The notes beneath the pieces were generated by a model, which was not told the DNA's origin, ran no database searches, and saw only the letters and a list, made by a program, of their open reading frames with translations. Made by a program: the position numbers and the translations under genes. Below, piece after piece: positions 42,459 through 50,677 of a stretch of 64,000 nt of DNA. Origin of the DNA: Bacillota bacterium (GTDB taxonomy: Bacteria; Bacillota; Sulfobacillia; Sulfobacillales; Sulfobacillaceae); contig JAJZAN010000005.1 in the NCBI GenBank assembly GCA_021799435.1, forward strand, positions 20,042 through 84,041, in the 5' to 3' direction. Position 1 is the first letter of the stretch, and the number at the start of each line of letters is the position of its first letter.

Positions 42459-43235
42459 ATGCGGAGCCTGTATAAGGGCATTATCGGGTTCGGGCTGGTC
42501 TCCATTCCGATTCAAGTGTTTAAGGCGATGGAAACCGAGCGGGTCACCACGCACTGGATCCACGAGGCCTGCCACACGCGCATCCAATACCAGAAGTATT
42601 GCCCGGCTTGCGAGCGAGCCTTGGAAGGCGGCGAGGTCGTAACCGGTGCACCATTGCCGGACGGCCGCTTCGTGGTGTTGCCGCCGCCCGAGAAAAGGCC
42701 GGCCGGCGATCACACGATTACCATCTTGAACTTTCCCGAACTCCAGGACATTGACCCGGTATTTTATGAGACGGCATATTGGCTGAAGCCGGGACCGGGG
42801 GGTCAAAAAGCCTACGCGTTGTTGGCACAGGTGATGCGGGACATGGGACGGGTGGCGCTTGCCGAAATGCGGCTGCGAAGCCGTCCGTCTCTGGCCGTGG
42901 TACGGGCATTTAACGACCATACCCTGATGATGCATCGCATGTACTATCCGGAAAGTCTCCGCCAGGAGGGTTCCGGCTTTGGTCCCGTTGACCTGGCCGC
43001 AACTGACAAGGAACTCGAGATGGCCAAGACCTTGGTGCAGCACATGGCTGAACCGTTCGACCCATCTCGCTATCCCAACGAGCATCGGCTGGAGAAGCTT
43101 CGTCAGATTGAAGCCCTCATGCCCACCGCCGAGGCTCCTCGAACCGCTCAGCCGGGACAGGAGGTGCTGGACTTGATGGAAAAGCTGCGAGCGTCGGTAC
43201 AGGCCCAGGCCCAGCACGGCACTGGGACCGACTAG
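42459..43235 (+). CDS. ku: non-homologous end-joining protein Ku
   Basis: 258 residues. LYKGIIGFGLVSIPIQVFKAM, HTRIQYQKYCPACERALEGGEVV and the DHTITILNFPELQDIDPVFYE block are conserved in bacterial Ku. It binds double-strand ends as a homodimer and recruits LigD. The ligase gene starts on the base after its stop. In Bacillus Ku and LigD are made in the forespore and protect spores from dry heat; linkage to ytfJ suggests the same. Confidence 0.93.
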   Translation: MRSLYKGIIGFGLVSIPIQVFKAMETERVTTHWIHEACHTRIQYQKYCPACERALEGGEVVTGAPLPDGRFVVLPPPEKRPAGDHTITILNFPELQDIDPVFYETAYWLKPGPGGQKAYALLAQVMRDMGRVALAEMRLRSRPSLAVVRAFNDHTLMMHRMYYPESLRQEGSGFGPVDLAATDKELEMAKTLVQHMAEPFDPSRYPNEHRLEKLRQIEALMPTAEAPRTAQPGQEVLDLMEKLRASVQAQAQHGTGTD

Positions 43236-44087
43236 GTGGAACCCGGGGATTTTGTGTCGCCCATGCTGGCCGTGACAGCCCCTGGGCCGTTCTCGAGGCC
43301 CGGATGGTGGTTCGAGACGAAGTGGGACGGGTACCGCGCCATTATCTCCGTTGGACAACGTTATGCCATCTATTCCCGGCGGGGACACGACCTCATGAGT
43401 TGGTATCCCGAACTGAGGCGGGCTCAGGAAGATCTTCCCGACGATATTGTGCTGGATGCGGAATTGGTGGCCTGGTCTGCGGGCCGCCCTCATTTTAGCG
43501 ACTTGCAACGCCGGTCCGCCCGCCAGTACCTGTTGATGGTGTTCGACTGCTTGTATTCCCAGGGTCGTTGGCTCATGCACGAACCCTTGGCCCGCCGACT
43601 CGAGGAACTGCACCGCCGGGTGTCCACGCGGGGACTCGTCGCGGTCTCGGAAGGTGTGCCTGATAACGGAGCGGCTTTCTTTTCGGCTGTCCGAGACATG
43701 GAATTGGAAGGCGTTATGGCCAAGCGGCTAGATAGTCTGTACCTGCCGGGGCGCCGTTCCCCGGCGTGGCAAAAATTTTTGGCCCTGAAGATGGAATGGT
43801 TTTGGGTGACGGGTCTCATGGAAGCGAGCGATGGCCAATGGTATTGGCTATTAGGGGAACACACCGAGGGCACTCGGCAAGCCGTGGGCAAGGTGCGAGC
43901 TCCGGGAGGTTGGAGCCCGCCCGCGGGGATTGACGGCAACATCCGGTGGGTCCGGCCCTTTTTAGTCGAGGTGGCGTATCGAGAACGAACCCGGGAGGGA
44001 CACTTACGCCATGCGCGAGTCCGACAATGGAAGTCCGGTGACCTGGGAGGCGAGAATCCCCCACCCGGAGCGGATCATATACCCTGA
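43236..44087 (+). CDS. ATP-dependent DNA ligase, LigD-type ligase domain as a separate protein
   Basis: 283 residues, GTG start directly after the ku stop. Motif I KWDGYR supplies the adenylated lysine (K29), with YSRRGHDL, LDAELVAW, LMVFDCLY, EGVMAKRLDSLY and a final LALKMEW (motif V). A C-terminal OB fold follows (VEVAYRERTREGHLRHARVRQW). In LigD this domain is fused to polymerase and often nuclease domains; here it stands alone. Seals ends held by Ku. Confidence 0.9.
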   Translation: MEPGDFVSPMLAVTAPGPFSRPGWWFETKWDGYRAIISVGQRYAIYSRRGHDLMSWYPELRRAQEDLPDDIVLDAELVAWSAGRPHFSDLQRRSARQYLLMVFDCLYSQGRWLMHEPLARRLEELHRRVSTRGLVAVSEGVPDNGAAFFSAVRDMELEGVMAKRLDSLYLPGRRSPAWQKFLALKMEWFWVTGLMEASDGQWYWLLGEHTEGTRQAVGKVRAPGGWSPPAGIDGNIRWVRPFLVEVAYRERTREGHLRHARVRQWKSGDLGGENPPPGADHIP

Positions 44088-44874
44088 AGCCCACATTGCC
44101 CGGAGTGAGGTGGTGAGTTACTACGCCGAGGTGGCACCGTATCTTTTGGAACAAGCCCGAGGCAGGGCGCTCACTGTCAAGCGCTGGCCACACGGTATAG
44201 ACGGCCCGATGTTCTACCAGAAACATCCCGCCGACGGCGGCCCCATTGTCGTTACCAGCACGGAAGCGTTGATCACCTGGGTGGGGCAGGGGGCGCTGGA
44301 ATGGCACGCGCCATTGGGACTTGCGGACAGCCCCCTTGTGCACGATTGGGCTATTCTCGACCTGGATCCCAATCCGCCTGCAGGGTGGGCGGAGGTGATA
44401 GAAGTGGGAGGGGTATTTAAGAATTTGCTGGAGCTGATGGACATCCCGTATCTGCTCAAAACCTCAGGACAGCGGGGACTGCACTTTTACGTGGGCATCC
44501 GTCCGCTGCACCACCAGCGTATCCTAGCCATCATGGGCCAATTGGCCGATGTGGTCGAGAGAACGCTGCCCGACGTGGCCACCACGGCACGCCTAAAGCG
44601 GGACCGTGGAGCCCGGGTCTACTTGGATTACCTGCAGAACGGGCACAGCCGAACCACCGTCATGGCCTATAGTCTTCGCGCCACGCCATCCGCCACCGTG
44701 TCCGCTCCCATCACATGGGACCAGCGTGGTCTGGGAACCCATTACTGGACCATCGACCGCGTGCGCGCACAATTGCGCAGTCGGGGCAATTTGTGGATGT
44801 GGCAGCAGCCCCGGGTGGATTTGGAAGTGGCCGTGAGCCGGTTCGGTATGCGAGGAGGTGCGGGAGAACGGTGA
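44011..44874 (+). CDS. LigD-type DNA polymerase/primase domain protein
   Basis: 287 residues; GGGAGGGA eleven bases before ATG 44011, overlapping the ligase gene by 77 bases (GTG 44038 is an alternative start). HPERIIYPEAHIARSEVVSYYAEVAPYLL, ALTVKRWPHGIDGPMFYQKH and the catalytic ILDLDP are typical of the archaeo-eukaryotic primase domain of LigD, which fills gaps with NTPs at ends. No 3'-phosphoesterase domain is encoded nearby. GTGA coupling to the SNF2 gene. Confidence 0.9.
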   Translation: MRESDNGSPVTWEARIPHPERIIYPEAHIARSEVVSYYAEVAPYLLEQARGRALTVKRWPHGIDGPMFYQKHPADGGPIVVTSTEALITWVGQGALEWHAPLGLADSPLVHDWAILDLDPNPPAGWAEVIEVGGVFKNLLELMDIPYLLKTSGQRGLHFYVGIRPLHHQRILAIMGQLADVVERTLPDVATTARLKRDRGARVYLDYLQNGHSRTTVMAYSLRATPSATVSAPITWDQRGLGTHYWTIDRVRAQLRSRGNLWMWQQPRVDLEVAVSRFGMRGGAGER

Positions 44875-46469
44875 ATGTCGAGCCCCAGGCACTAGAAATG
44901 GCCCAACAGTTGATGGCATGGCCCTCTCTGTCTGACAGGGTCGCCCAAGGATTGGATTTGCATGCCTACCAGGTGGAGAGCGTCTTGAAGGTGGTCAACC
45001 AGTTGGAAGGACGCGCCATCTTAGCCGATGAGGTGGGTCTCGGCAAGACCATTGAGGCGGGGTTGGCCGTGGCCGAACTGAAAGCCCGGAGTACAATCCA
45101 AAATGTCCTGATTCTGGTTCCCGCCGGTCTGCAAACCCAATGGGTGGAGGAACTGCGGAACAAATTTGGGTGGACCGCTCAGCGCGGACCGCGGGATCCG
45201 GGTTGGCTTTGGGTGCTGTCGATTGACACAGCCAAGCGGCCCCCGCTGCTCCACCAACTGCAGTATGTGGAATGGGACTTGGTCATTGTCGACGAAGCGC
45301 ACCATCTCAAGAACACGCGGACCCAAAATTATCAGTTGGTCGAGGGCCTCAAGTGCCGCCACCTGCTGCTGCTGACCGCCACTCCGATGGAAAACCAACT
45401 GACCGAGCTCTATGCTCTGGTCAACTTGGTGCGTCCCGGCCTGTTTGGACCTTATCTGCGGTTTTACCGACAATTTATCTTGGATAAGCGAACCCCTAAG
45501 AATGCCGCCGAGTTACGTCATTTGTTGAGCCAAGTCATGGTGCGCAACCAGCGCCAAGAGGTCGGCATCGAGTTTCCGGAGCGCGAGGTCACATTGGTGC
45601 CGCTGCGGCTGGGAGGACCCGAGCGGGCCCTCTACGATGAAATTGCGGGCGCACTGAAAACCGAGTACCGCCACCGCGTGGGGGCCGACCAAACGGTGCT
45701 GCCTCTATTAATCCTGCAGCGCGAGCTCTGCTCCTCGCCGCGCGCCTTGGTGCCCACCTTGAGAAATGCCACCTGGGTTGGTCCGCATCTGAACGAGTTG
45801 GTAGCCTTGGCCGAATCCTTGGGCGTGACTGAAAAAATGCGGGCGGTTCTGGAACTGGCCCGTCATCTGCGGGAACGCATGCTAATCTTTACGGAGTACC
45901 GAGGAACCCAAGAGGCGTTGGTCGAGTTTTTGAAAGAGCAGGGATTCGAAGCCGAATCGTTTCACGGCGGGCTTCGCACTAAAGACCGAGACCAACTGGT
46001 GGAGTGGTTCCGCGAGAAAAACCGCATCTTGGTATCCACTGAGGCGGGAGGTCAGGGCATCAACTTGCAGTTCTGCCATGTGGTGGTGAACTTTGACCTG
46101 CCTTGGAATCCCATGCGGATTGAGCAGCGCATTGGCCGTGTGCACCGCATTGGCCAGACGCGCACGGTAGAAATCTACAATCTGTTCGCCGTAGACACCG
46201 TCGAGGAGGACATCCTCAGGCTGTTGCACGAAAAGATCGACCTGTTCCGCACCGTTATTGGCGAGTTGGACGTGATTCTCCGCCATATTGAACGCCGTGG
46301 CAGTCTCGAAAAGCGTCTAATCGATATCTTCTTCTGGGAGGATGATCGCGACAGTGTGGTAACTCGCTTGGACCAACTAGGCAACGAGTTCTTGGCCGCG
46401 CGGCGCCGGCTTAGCTGGCCCCATGCGATGGGTGGTGAAGAGCCAGGGAGTGGTCAATCCTCGATCTAG
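44871..46469 (+). CDS. SNF2-family DNA translocase/helicase, RapA/HepA-like core
   Basis: The track start at 44715 is a shadow; GTG 44871 overlaps the polymerase stop. 532 residues: motif I ADEVGLGKTIEAG, II VDEAHHLKN, III LLTATPMEN, then helicase C with RERMLIFTEYRGTQEALVEFL, STEAGGQGINLQF and motif VI IEQRIGRVHRIGQTR. This is a bare ATPase core without the accessory domains of RapA. Translational coupling to Ku and LigD parts suggests it remodels protein-bound DNA ends, which is inference. Confidence 0.88.
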   Translation: MNVEPQALEMAQQLMAWPSLSDRVAQGLDLHAYQVESVLKVVNQLEGRAILADEVGLGKTIEAGLAVAELKARSTIQNVLILVPAGLQTQWVEELRNKFGWTAQRGPRDPGWLWVLSIDTAKRPPLLHQLQYVEWDLVIVDEAHHLKNTRTQNYQLVEGLKCRHLLLLTATPMENQLTELYALVNLVRPGLFGPYLRFYRQFILDKRTPKNAAELRHLLSQVMVRNQRQEVGIEFPEREVTLVPLRLGGPERALYDEIAGALKTEYRHRVGADQTVLPLLILQRELCSSPRALVPTLRNATWVGPHLNELVALAESLGVTEKMRAVLELARHLRERMLIFTEYRGTQEALVEFLKEQGFEAESFHGGLRTKDRDQLVEWFREKNRILVSTEAGGQGINLQFCHVVVNFDLPWNPMRIEQRIGRVHRIGQTRTVEIYNLFAVDTVEEDILRLLHEKIDLFRTVIGELDVILRHIERRGSLEKRLIDIFFWEDDRDSVVTRLDQLGNEFLAARRRLSWPHAMGGEEPGSGQSSI

Positions 46470-46479
46470 CCGCTACAAT
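46451..46479 (+). promoter_or_regulatory. candidate sigma-A promoter for the thioredoxin-fold gene
   Basis: TGGTCA (46451-46456) and TACAAT (46474-46479) are spaced by 17 bases, matching the consensus at four and five positions. It overlaps the end of the SNF2 gene, with the next ATG at 46520. Confidence 0.42.
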
Positions 46480-46519
46480 AGTCGGAAAGGATTGAGCACG
46501 AAGGGAACCGAGGCGCCGA

Positions 46520-47182
46520 ATGAGCCAATTTAGTACGCGTGACCGCCGCACTCTACGGGAGATGTTGCATCCACTGCCGCGTCCAGTCGAAGTCTGGGCC
46601 TTCGCCGGACCGGACAGTCCCACCGACGCCACCAACTGGCTGTACGAACTGGCCGAAATCACAGCAGGTCGGATCGGCGTCACCGTCTTCTCCGACGCAG
46701 CGGCCCTGGCTTCGACCATGGGAGTGGTCGCGCGACCTTCCTTCCGCGTGGTGGGTGCCGGCGGAGAAGTCGCGCCGCTCGACATTGTGGGGATTCCTAC
46801 AGGCTATCAATTTGGGGCGTTTGTGCAGCTCGTCATGGCACTCGCCAAGAACAAGAGCCAGCTGCCCCATAACCGCAGCAGTGCCGTGAAGAACGTGCCG
46901 CAAGACACCGTCATGGAAATTTGGGTGACACCAACCTGCCCGCACTCCCCTCAACTGGTCCGTCTGGCCGAGGATTACGCGTTGGCCAATCCGGCCCGTC
47001 TGTTCGTGCGCGTGATTGACGCCATCCAGTATGCCGAGATGGTGCCGGAAGGTGTGGAGGCCGTGCCTCATCTGCGCCTTTTTCAGGACGGTGAACTGGT
47101 CGGGGAGCGGACCGGCATGACGCCCGCCGGTGACCTGTGGCGGATGATTCAGCGGGGACGCAAGGGGGATGGCAAACAATGA
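46520..47182 (+). CDS. double thioredoxin-fold (PDO/glutaredoxin-like) protein with monothiol site
   Basis: 220 residues with two thioredoxin-like halves. The first (VEVWAFAGPDSPTDATNWLYEL) has no CxxC; the second has IWVTPTCPHSPQLVRLAEDYAL, where the usual second cysteine is serine. cis-Pro loops are visible (VVARPSFRV, EAVPHLRLF). The layout matches protein disulfide oxidoreductases of thermophiles, but only a single thiol is kept, so thiol-disulfide exchange must be altered. Coupled by ATGA to panC. Confidence 0.75.
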   Translation: MSQFSTRDRRTLREMLHPLPRPVEVWAFAGPDSPTDATNWLYELAEITAGRIGVTVFSDAAALASTMGVVARPSFRVVGAGGEVAPLDIVGIPTGYQFGAFVQLVMALAKNKSQLPHNRSSAVKNVPQDTVMEIWVTPTCPHSPQLVRLAEDYALANPARLFVRVIDAIQYAEMVPEGVEAVPHLRLFQDGELVGERTGMTPAGDLWRMIQRGRKGDGKQ

Positions 47183-48024
47183 TGGAGGTTTTGCGGACTA
47201 TTGATGGGATGCGCCGGTGGAATCGCCAGTCCACCGGCACGATTGGGTTGGTGCCTACCATGGGTGCTCTGCACGAGGGCCACCTCAGTCTGGTGCGAGC
47301 CTCTGTCAAGAAGGCCGACCGCACGGTGGTGTCGGTGTTCGTCAACCCCTTGCAATTTGGCGCCAACGAGGACTTGTCGGCGTACCCTCGCACCTTCGAA
47401 CAGGACTTGGCCCTCTTAAAAGCTGCGGGGGCCGATGCGGTGTTTTATCCCAGCGTGGAGGAGATGTACCCCCGTGGGGAAAGCCTCACCCGGGTATCCG
47501 TGGGAACCATGGGACAAGTGCTGTGCGGCCGCACTCGGCCCATCCATTTTGAGGGCGTCGCCACTGTGGTGATAAAGCTCCTCAATATCGTCGCACCGGA
47601 CTATGCATTTTTCGGCGAAAAAGATTGGCAGCAGCTGGCGGTAATCCGCCGCATGGTGGACGACCTGAACGTGCCCGTCACGGTGGTCGGCGTCCCCACC
47701 GTGCGGGAGACCAGCGGTCTCGCCTTGTCCTCGCGCAATCAGTACCTCTCCTCCGAGGAGCGTGGCTTGGCAGCGAATCTTTCTCGCGCGCTGCGGTTGG
47801 GATTAAGCCGCTATGAGGCGGGTGAGCGAAGCCGGGACGCCATTCGCGACGCCATCCGGCGGGAACTGCAAGAGCACGGACTGGAACCTGAATACGTCGA
47901 ACTGGTGGACCCTGACACCCTGGACACGGCTCCCCAGGTCTTGGACCGTCCTGCCGTGGCCGCTTTGGCAGTGCGCATCGGCCGCGCGCGGCTGATCGAC
48001 AACCTTATGCTAGGTCAAAACTAG
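47179..48024 (+). CDS. panC: pantothenate synthetase
   Basis: Start set at ATG 47179 overlapping the upstream stop; 281 residues. GLVPTMGALHEGHLSLVR (HxGH motif), SVFVNPLQFGANEDL, FFGEKDWQQLAVIRRMV and LSSRNQYLS are family signatures. Joins pantoate and beta-alanine using ATP. No panB or panD is adjacent, so the pathway is dispersed. Confidence 0.95.
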   Translation: MMEVLRTIDGMRRWNRQSTGTIGLVPTMGALHEGHLSLVRASVKKADRTVVSVFVNPLQFGANEDLSAYPRTFEQDLALLKAAGADAVFYPSVEEMYPRGESLTRVSVGTMGQVLCGRTRPIHFEGVATVVIKLLNIVAPDYAFFGEKDWQQLAVIRRMVDDLNVPVTVVGVPTVRETSGLALSSRNQYLSSEERGLAANLSRALRLGLSRYEAGERSRDAIRDAIRRELQEHGLEPEYVELVDPDTLDTAPQVLDRPAVAALAVRIGRARLIDNLMLGQN

Positions 48025-48042
48025 TCCTCCTCGGCATATACT
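48015..48042 (+). promoter_or_regulatory. candidate sigma-E promoter for spmA
   Basis: CATATACT at 48035-48042 differs at one defined base from the sigma-E -10 CATACANT. A weak -35 (TCAAAAC, 48015-48021) lies 13 bases upstream. spmA belongs to the mother-cell sigma-E regulon in Bacillus. Confidence 0.4.
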
Positions 48043-48066
48043 CCCAGGACAAAGGGGGAGGACGCC

Positions 48067-48669
48067 GTGGTTAACGTGGTCTGGCTGGTCCTGATTGTGG
48101 GCGGCATTGTGATATCGGGGCTGCACCACACGATGTTGCCGGTTACCGAGGCCATCGTCACTGGGACTGAGAAGGCCGTGGAAGTGGCATTCGGGTTTAT
48201 CGGCATTATGGCGTTGTGGCTGGGCGTGGCGCGCATTGCAGAAGAAAGCGGATTAATGCGCGGATTCTCGAAATTGCTCGCGCCGATCGTGTCCCGTCTG
48301 TTCCCGGGCATTCCCGAAGACCACCCGGCTATGGGAAACATGGTGATGAACATGGCCGCGAACATCCTTGGCATGGGCAGTGCTGCGACCCCGTTCGGTC
48401 TCAAGGCTATGGAAGAACTGCAGAAGCTGAATGATGTCAAAGACCGGGCCTCGAACAACATGATTACGTTTTTAGCCATCAACACGGCCTCCATGACGTT
48501 GGTGCCCGCTACTGTAGTGGCTCTGCGGGTGGCTGCCGGGTCCAAAAACCCCACCGTGATTGTGGGCCCCACGATTATTGCCACGTGCTTTTCCATGCTG
48601 GTGGCTATCATCGTCGACCGGATATTTCGCCACCTGTCCTCCCGAGCTGCCGATGGGGACCAGCGCTAG
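48067..48669 (+). CDS. spmA: spore maturation protein A
   Basis: 200 residues, GTG start after AAAGGGGGAGGACGCC. Several membrane helices and the Gate/nucleoside recognition motif (GLMRGFSKLLAPIVSRLFPGIPEDHPAMGNMVMNMAANILGMG in pieces) identify SpmA. Needed for spore core dehydration in Bacillus. Its stop overlaps the stop of spmB on the other strand, sharing CTAG. Confidence 0.92.
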   Translation: MVNVVWLVLIVGGIVISGLHHTMLPVTEAIVTGTEKAVEVAFGFIGIMALWLGVARIAEESGLMRGFSKLLAPIVSRLFPGIPEDHPAMGNMVMNMAANILGMGSAATPFGLKAMEELQKLNDVKDRASNNMITFLAINTASMTLVPATVVALRVAAGSKNPTVIVGPTIIATCFSMLVAIIVDRIFRHLSSRAADGDQR

Positions 48670-49202
48670 TGGTATAGCCAATGGGACAGCACAATCGCCG
48701 CCACAAATCCGGCTAAGTCTCCGATGAGCGCCACAGTCAGCGCGTAGCGGGTCTTGCGAACAGCGACTGATCCAAAGTAGAGAGTAATCACGTAGAAGGT
48801 GGTGTCGGTACTGCCCTGCAAGGTGGAGGCCAACTTGCCTACAAAGGAGTCCGCGCCGGCATGCTGCAGGATGCCCGTGGTAATGCCCAGGGCAGCGCCC
48901 CCTGAGAGGGGCCGCACCAGAATGAGCGGCACGACCGGTGCTGGCACACCAACATAGGATAAGGGCTTGGCCAGGAAGTTAATGACCGCGTCCAGCGCGC
49001 CCGACGCCTGAAAGATGTTCAACGCGACCAGAATGCCAACCAGGAACGGGATCATCCGCACGGCCATTTTAAAGCCTTCCTCGGCACCTTCCACAAAGAC
49101 ATCATAAATTTTGACGCCGCGGATCCATCCGTACAATGGAATCACGCCGATTAAAAACGGGATTGCCCAGACGGACACGGTATCAATAACGTGGTTCAGC
49201 AT
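48666..49202 (-). CDS. spmB: spore maturation protein B
   Basis: 178 residues on the minus strand with start ATG 49202. VWAIPFLIGVIPLYGWIRGVKIYDVFVEGA, LVRPLSGGAALGITTGIL and GSTDTTFYVITLYFGSVAV are SpmB motifs. SpmA and SpmB normally lie head to tail in one operon and work together; here spmB has been inverted so that both stops overlap by four bases. Confidence 0.92.
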   Translation of the reverse strand: MLNHVIDTVSVWAIPFLIGVIPLYGWIRGVKIYDVFVEGAEEGFKMAVRMIPFLVGILVALNIFQASGALDAVINFLAKPLSYVGVPAPVVPLILVRPLSGGAALGITTGILQHAGADSFVGKLASTLQGSTDTTFYVITLYFGSVAVRKTRYALTVALIGDLAGFVAAIVLSHWLYH

Positions 49203-49226
49203 TTGTCCTCCCCCGGACGTTAGGCG

Positions 49227-49255
49227 TTACCCGGCGCCAGTGCTCCTGGTATACT
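49227..49255 (+). promoter_or_regulatory. extended -10 promoter for the RidA gene
   Basis: TGGTATACT (49247-49255) is an extended -10 with five of six bases of TATAAT; TTACCC at 49227-49232, 17 bases upstream of TATACT, is a weak -35. The ridA start is 94 bases downstream. Confidence 0.45.
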
Positions 49256-49348
49256 GATCGCACGCCGGTCAAATGCTAAAGTTTGGATTGCAAGGCCTGT
49301 CTCAAGATATGAGCAGGACAGGCGATTGATGATCAAGGGAGGACATTC

Positions 49349-49810
49349 ATGAGCATCTCCGCACGTCTCAACGAACTGGGCCTAGTCCTACCGGAGCCGC
49401 CGAAGGCGGTGGCTGCGTACATACCAGCACTTATTACGGGAAATTTGTGTTTCACGGCTGGCCAGCTGCCTTTGAAGGACGGCAGGTTGGTGGCCGAAGG
49501 CCGCGTGGGCGCCGACGTCACGCCTGAGGATGCCTATCAAGCCGCCCGCCAGTCTGCCTTGAACGCCATCAGCGTGGCGGCACAGGCGGCCGGAGGCGTG
49601 GATCGGTTAAAGCGAGTGGTTAAAGTGGTGGGATTCGTGCAGAGCGACGACGGCTTTCACGGCCAGCCAGGGGTTATTAACGGAGCCTCGGAACTTTTTG
49701 AAAGCGTCTTTGGGGAAGCTGGCCGCCACGCACGGTCCGCCGTGGGTACGAACGCGTTGCCCCTCAATGCCGCAGTCGAAGTCGAGGCCGTATTCGAGGT
49801 CGGGGAGTAG
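49349..49810 (+). CDS. RidA/YjgF-family enamine/imine deaminase
   Basis: 153 residues, ribosome binding site AAGGGAGGACATTC. TGNLCFTAGQLPLKDGR and RSAVGTNALPLNAAVEVEAVFEV carry the conserved arginine and glutamate of active RidA proteins. Removes reactive 2-aminoacrylate and related imines. The RluB-type gene starts on the base after its stop. Confidence 0.88.
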   Translation: MSISARLNELGLVLPEPPKAVAAYIPALITGNLCFTAGQLPLKDGRLVAEGRVGADVTPEDAYQAARQSALNAISVAAQAAGGVDRLKRVVKVVGFVQSDDGFHGQPGVINGASELFESVFGEAGRHARSAVGTNALPLNAAVEVEAVFEVGE

Positions 49811-50677
49811 ATGTCCATCCGCGTCCAGCGTATCTTGCAGCAAGCCGGATTGGCGTCGCGCCGCGCCGCTGAGGAGTGGATTCGGGCCGGGAGGGTCACC
49901 GTCAATGGCCGCCGCATCGAATTGGGAGAATCCGCTGATCCCACCAAGGATGATATTGCCGTCGATGGAAAGCCTGTCCACTTGGAAGACAAACCGAACC
50001 TCTATTTGGCCTTGCACAAGCCTCCGGGCTACACCACCTCGTTAAAGGATCGCCACGCGGAGCACCTTATTTCGGAGCTAATCCCCCAAAAATTCGGCCG
50101 GTTGTTTCCTGTAGGACGTCTGGACCGCGACAGCGAGGGACTCATTTTGCTGACCAATGACGGGGTCACGGCTCACGCCTTGATGCACCCCTCCAAAGGA
50201 ATCACCAAAGTCTATGAAGTGTGGGTGGAAGGGGTGCCGCGCAAAAGCCATTTGGAGAGAATGCGCCGCGGGATTATGCTGGACGATGGTCTGGCACAGG
50301 CCGACCGTGTAGACGTGGTGAAGAAGGCCGAAGGTCGAACACTGCTGCGCATTGCCCTGCACGAGGGTCGAAAGCGGGAGGTCCGCCGTATTTTTGACTC
50401 GATTGGGCACCCGGTGGTTCAACTCACGCGCGTGCAGTACGGCAATATCCGTCTGGAAGGACTCGACCCGGGACGCTCTCGTCCTCTGACCAACCGCGAA
50501 GTTCGTGAGTTGAAAGCACTCTTGAGCAAGAAACAGGAAAGGACGGAATCCATCCATGAGCGACCACGATCTAGCCCAGGTGGTCAAGAGCATCGACGCG
50601 GTCAAGGCATATCAGCCACCGGACCGCGGCATTCGGTCGGCCACGCCCGCCGAAATCCAGGCCGGCCTAACCGCTGA
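49811..50677 (+). CDS. rluB: RluB/RsuA-family 23S rRNA pseudouridine synthase
   Basis: 288 residues. S4-like domain (VQRILQQAGLASRRAAEEWI, RVTVNGRRIEL) then synthase domain with catalytic aspartate in PVGRLDRDSEGLILLTNDG and HEGRKREVRRIFDSIGHPVVQL. Domain sequence ends near residue 245; the last 40 residues (RPRSSPGGQEHRRGQGI) are read in the alternative frame of the next gene, which starts 122 bases before this stop. Confidence 0.9.
   Translation: MSIRVQRILQQAGLASRRAAEEWIRAGRVTVNGRRIELGESADPTKDDIAVDGKPVHLEDKPNLYLALHKPPGYTTSLKDRHAEHLISELIPQKFGRLFPVGRLDRDSEGLILLTNDGVTAHALMHPSKGITKVYEVWVEGVPRKSHLERMRRGIMLDDGLAQADRVDVVKKAEGRTLLRIALHEGRKREVRRIFDSIGHPVVQLTRVQYGNIRLEGLDPGRSRPLTNREVRELKALLSKKQERTESIHERPRSSPGGQEHRRGQGISATGPRHSVGHARRNPGRPNR

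Noticed and set aside
49349-49521. Minus-strand frame opposite ridA
   Set aside because: Antisense shadow of a clear RidA gene.
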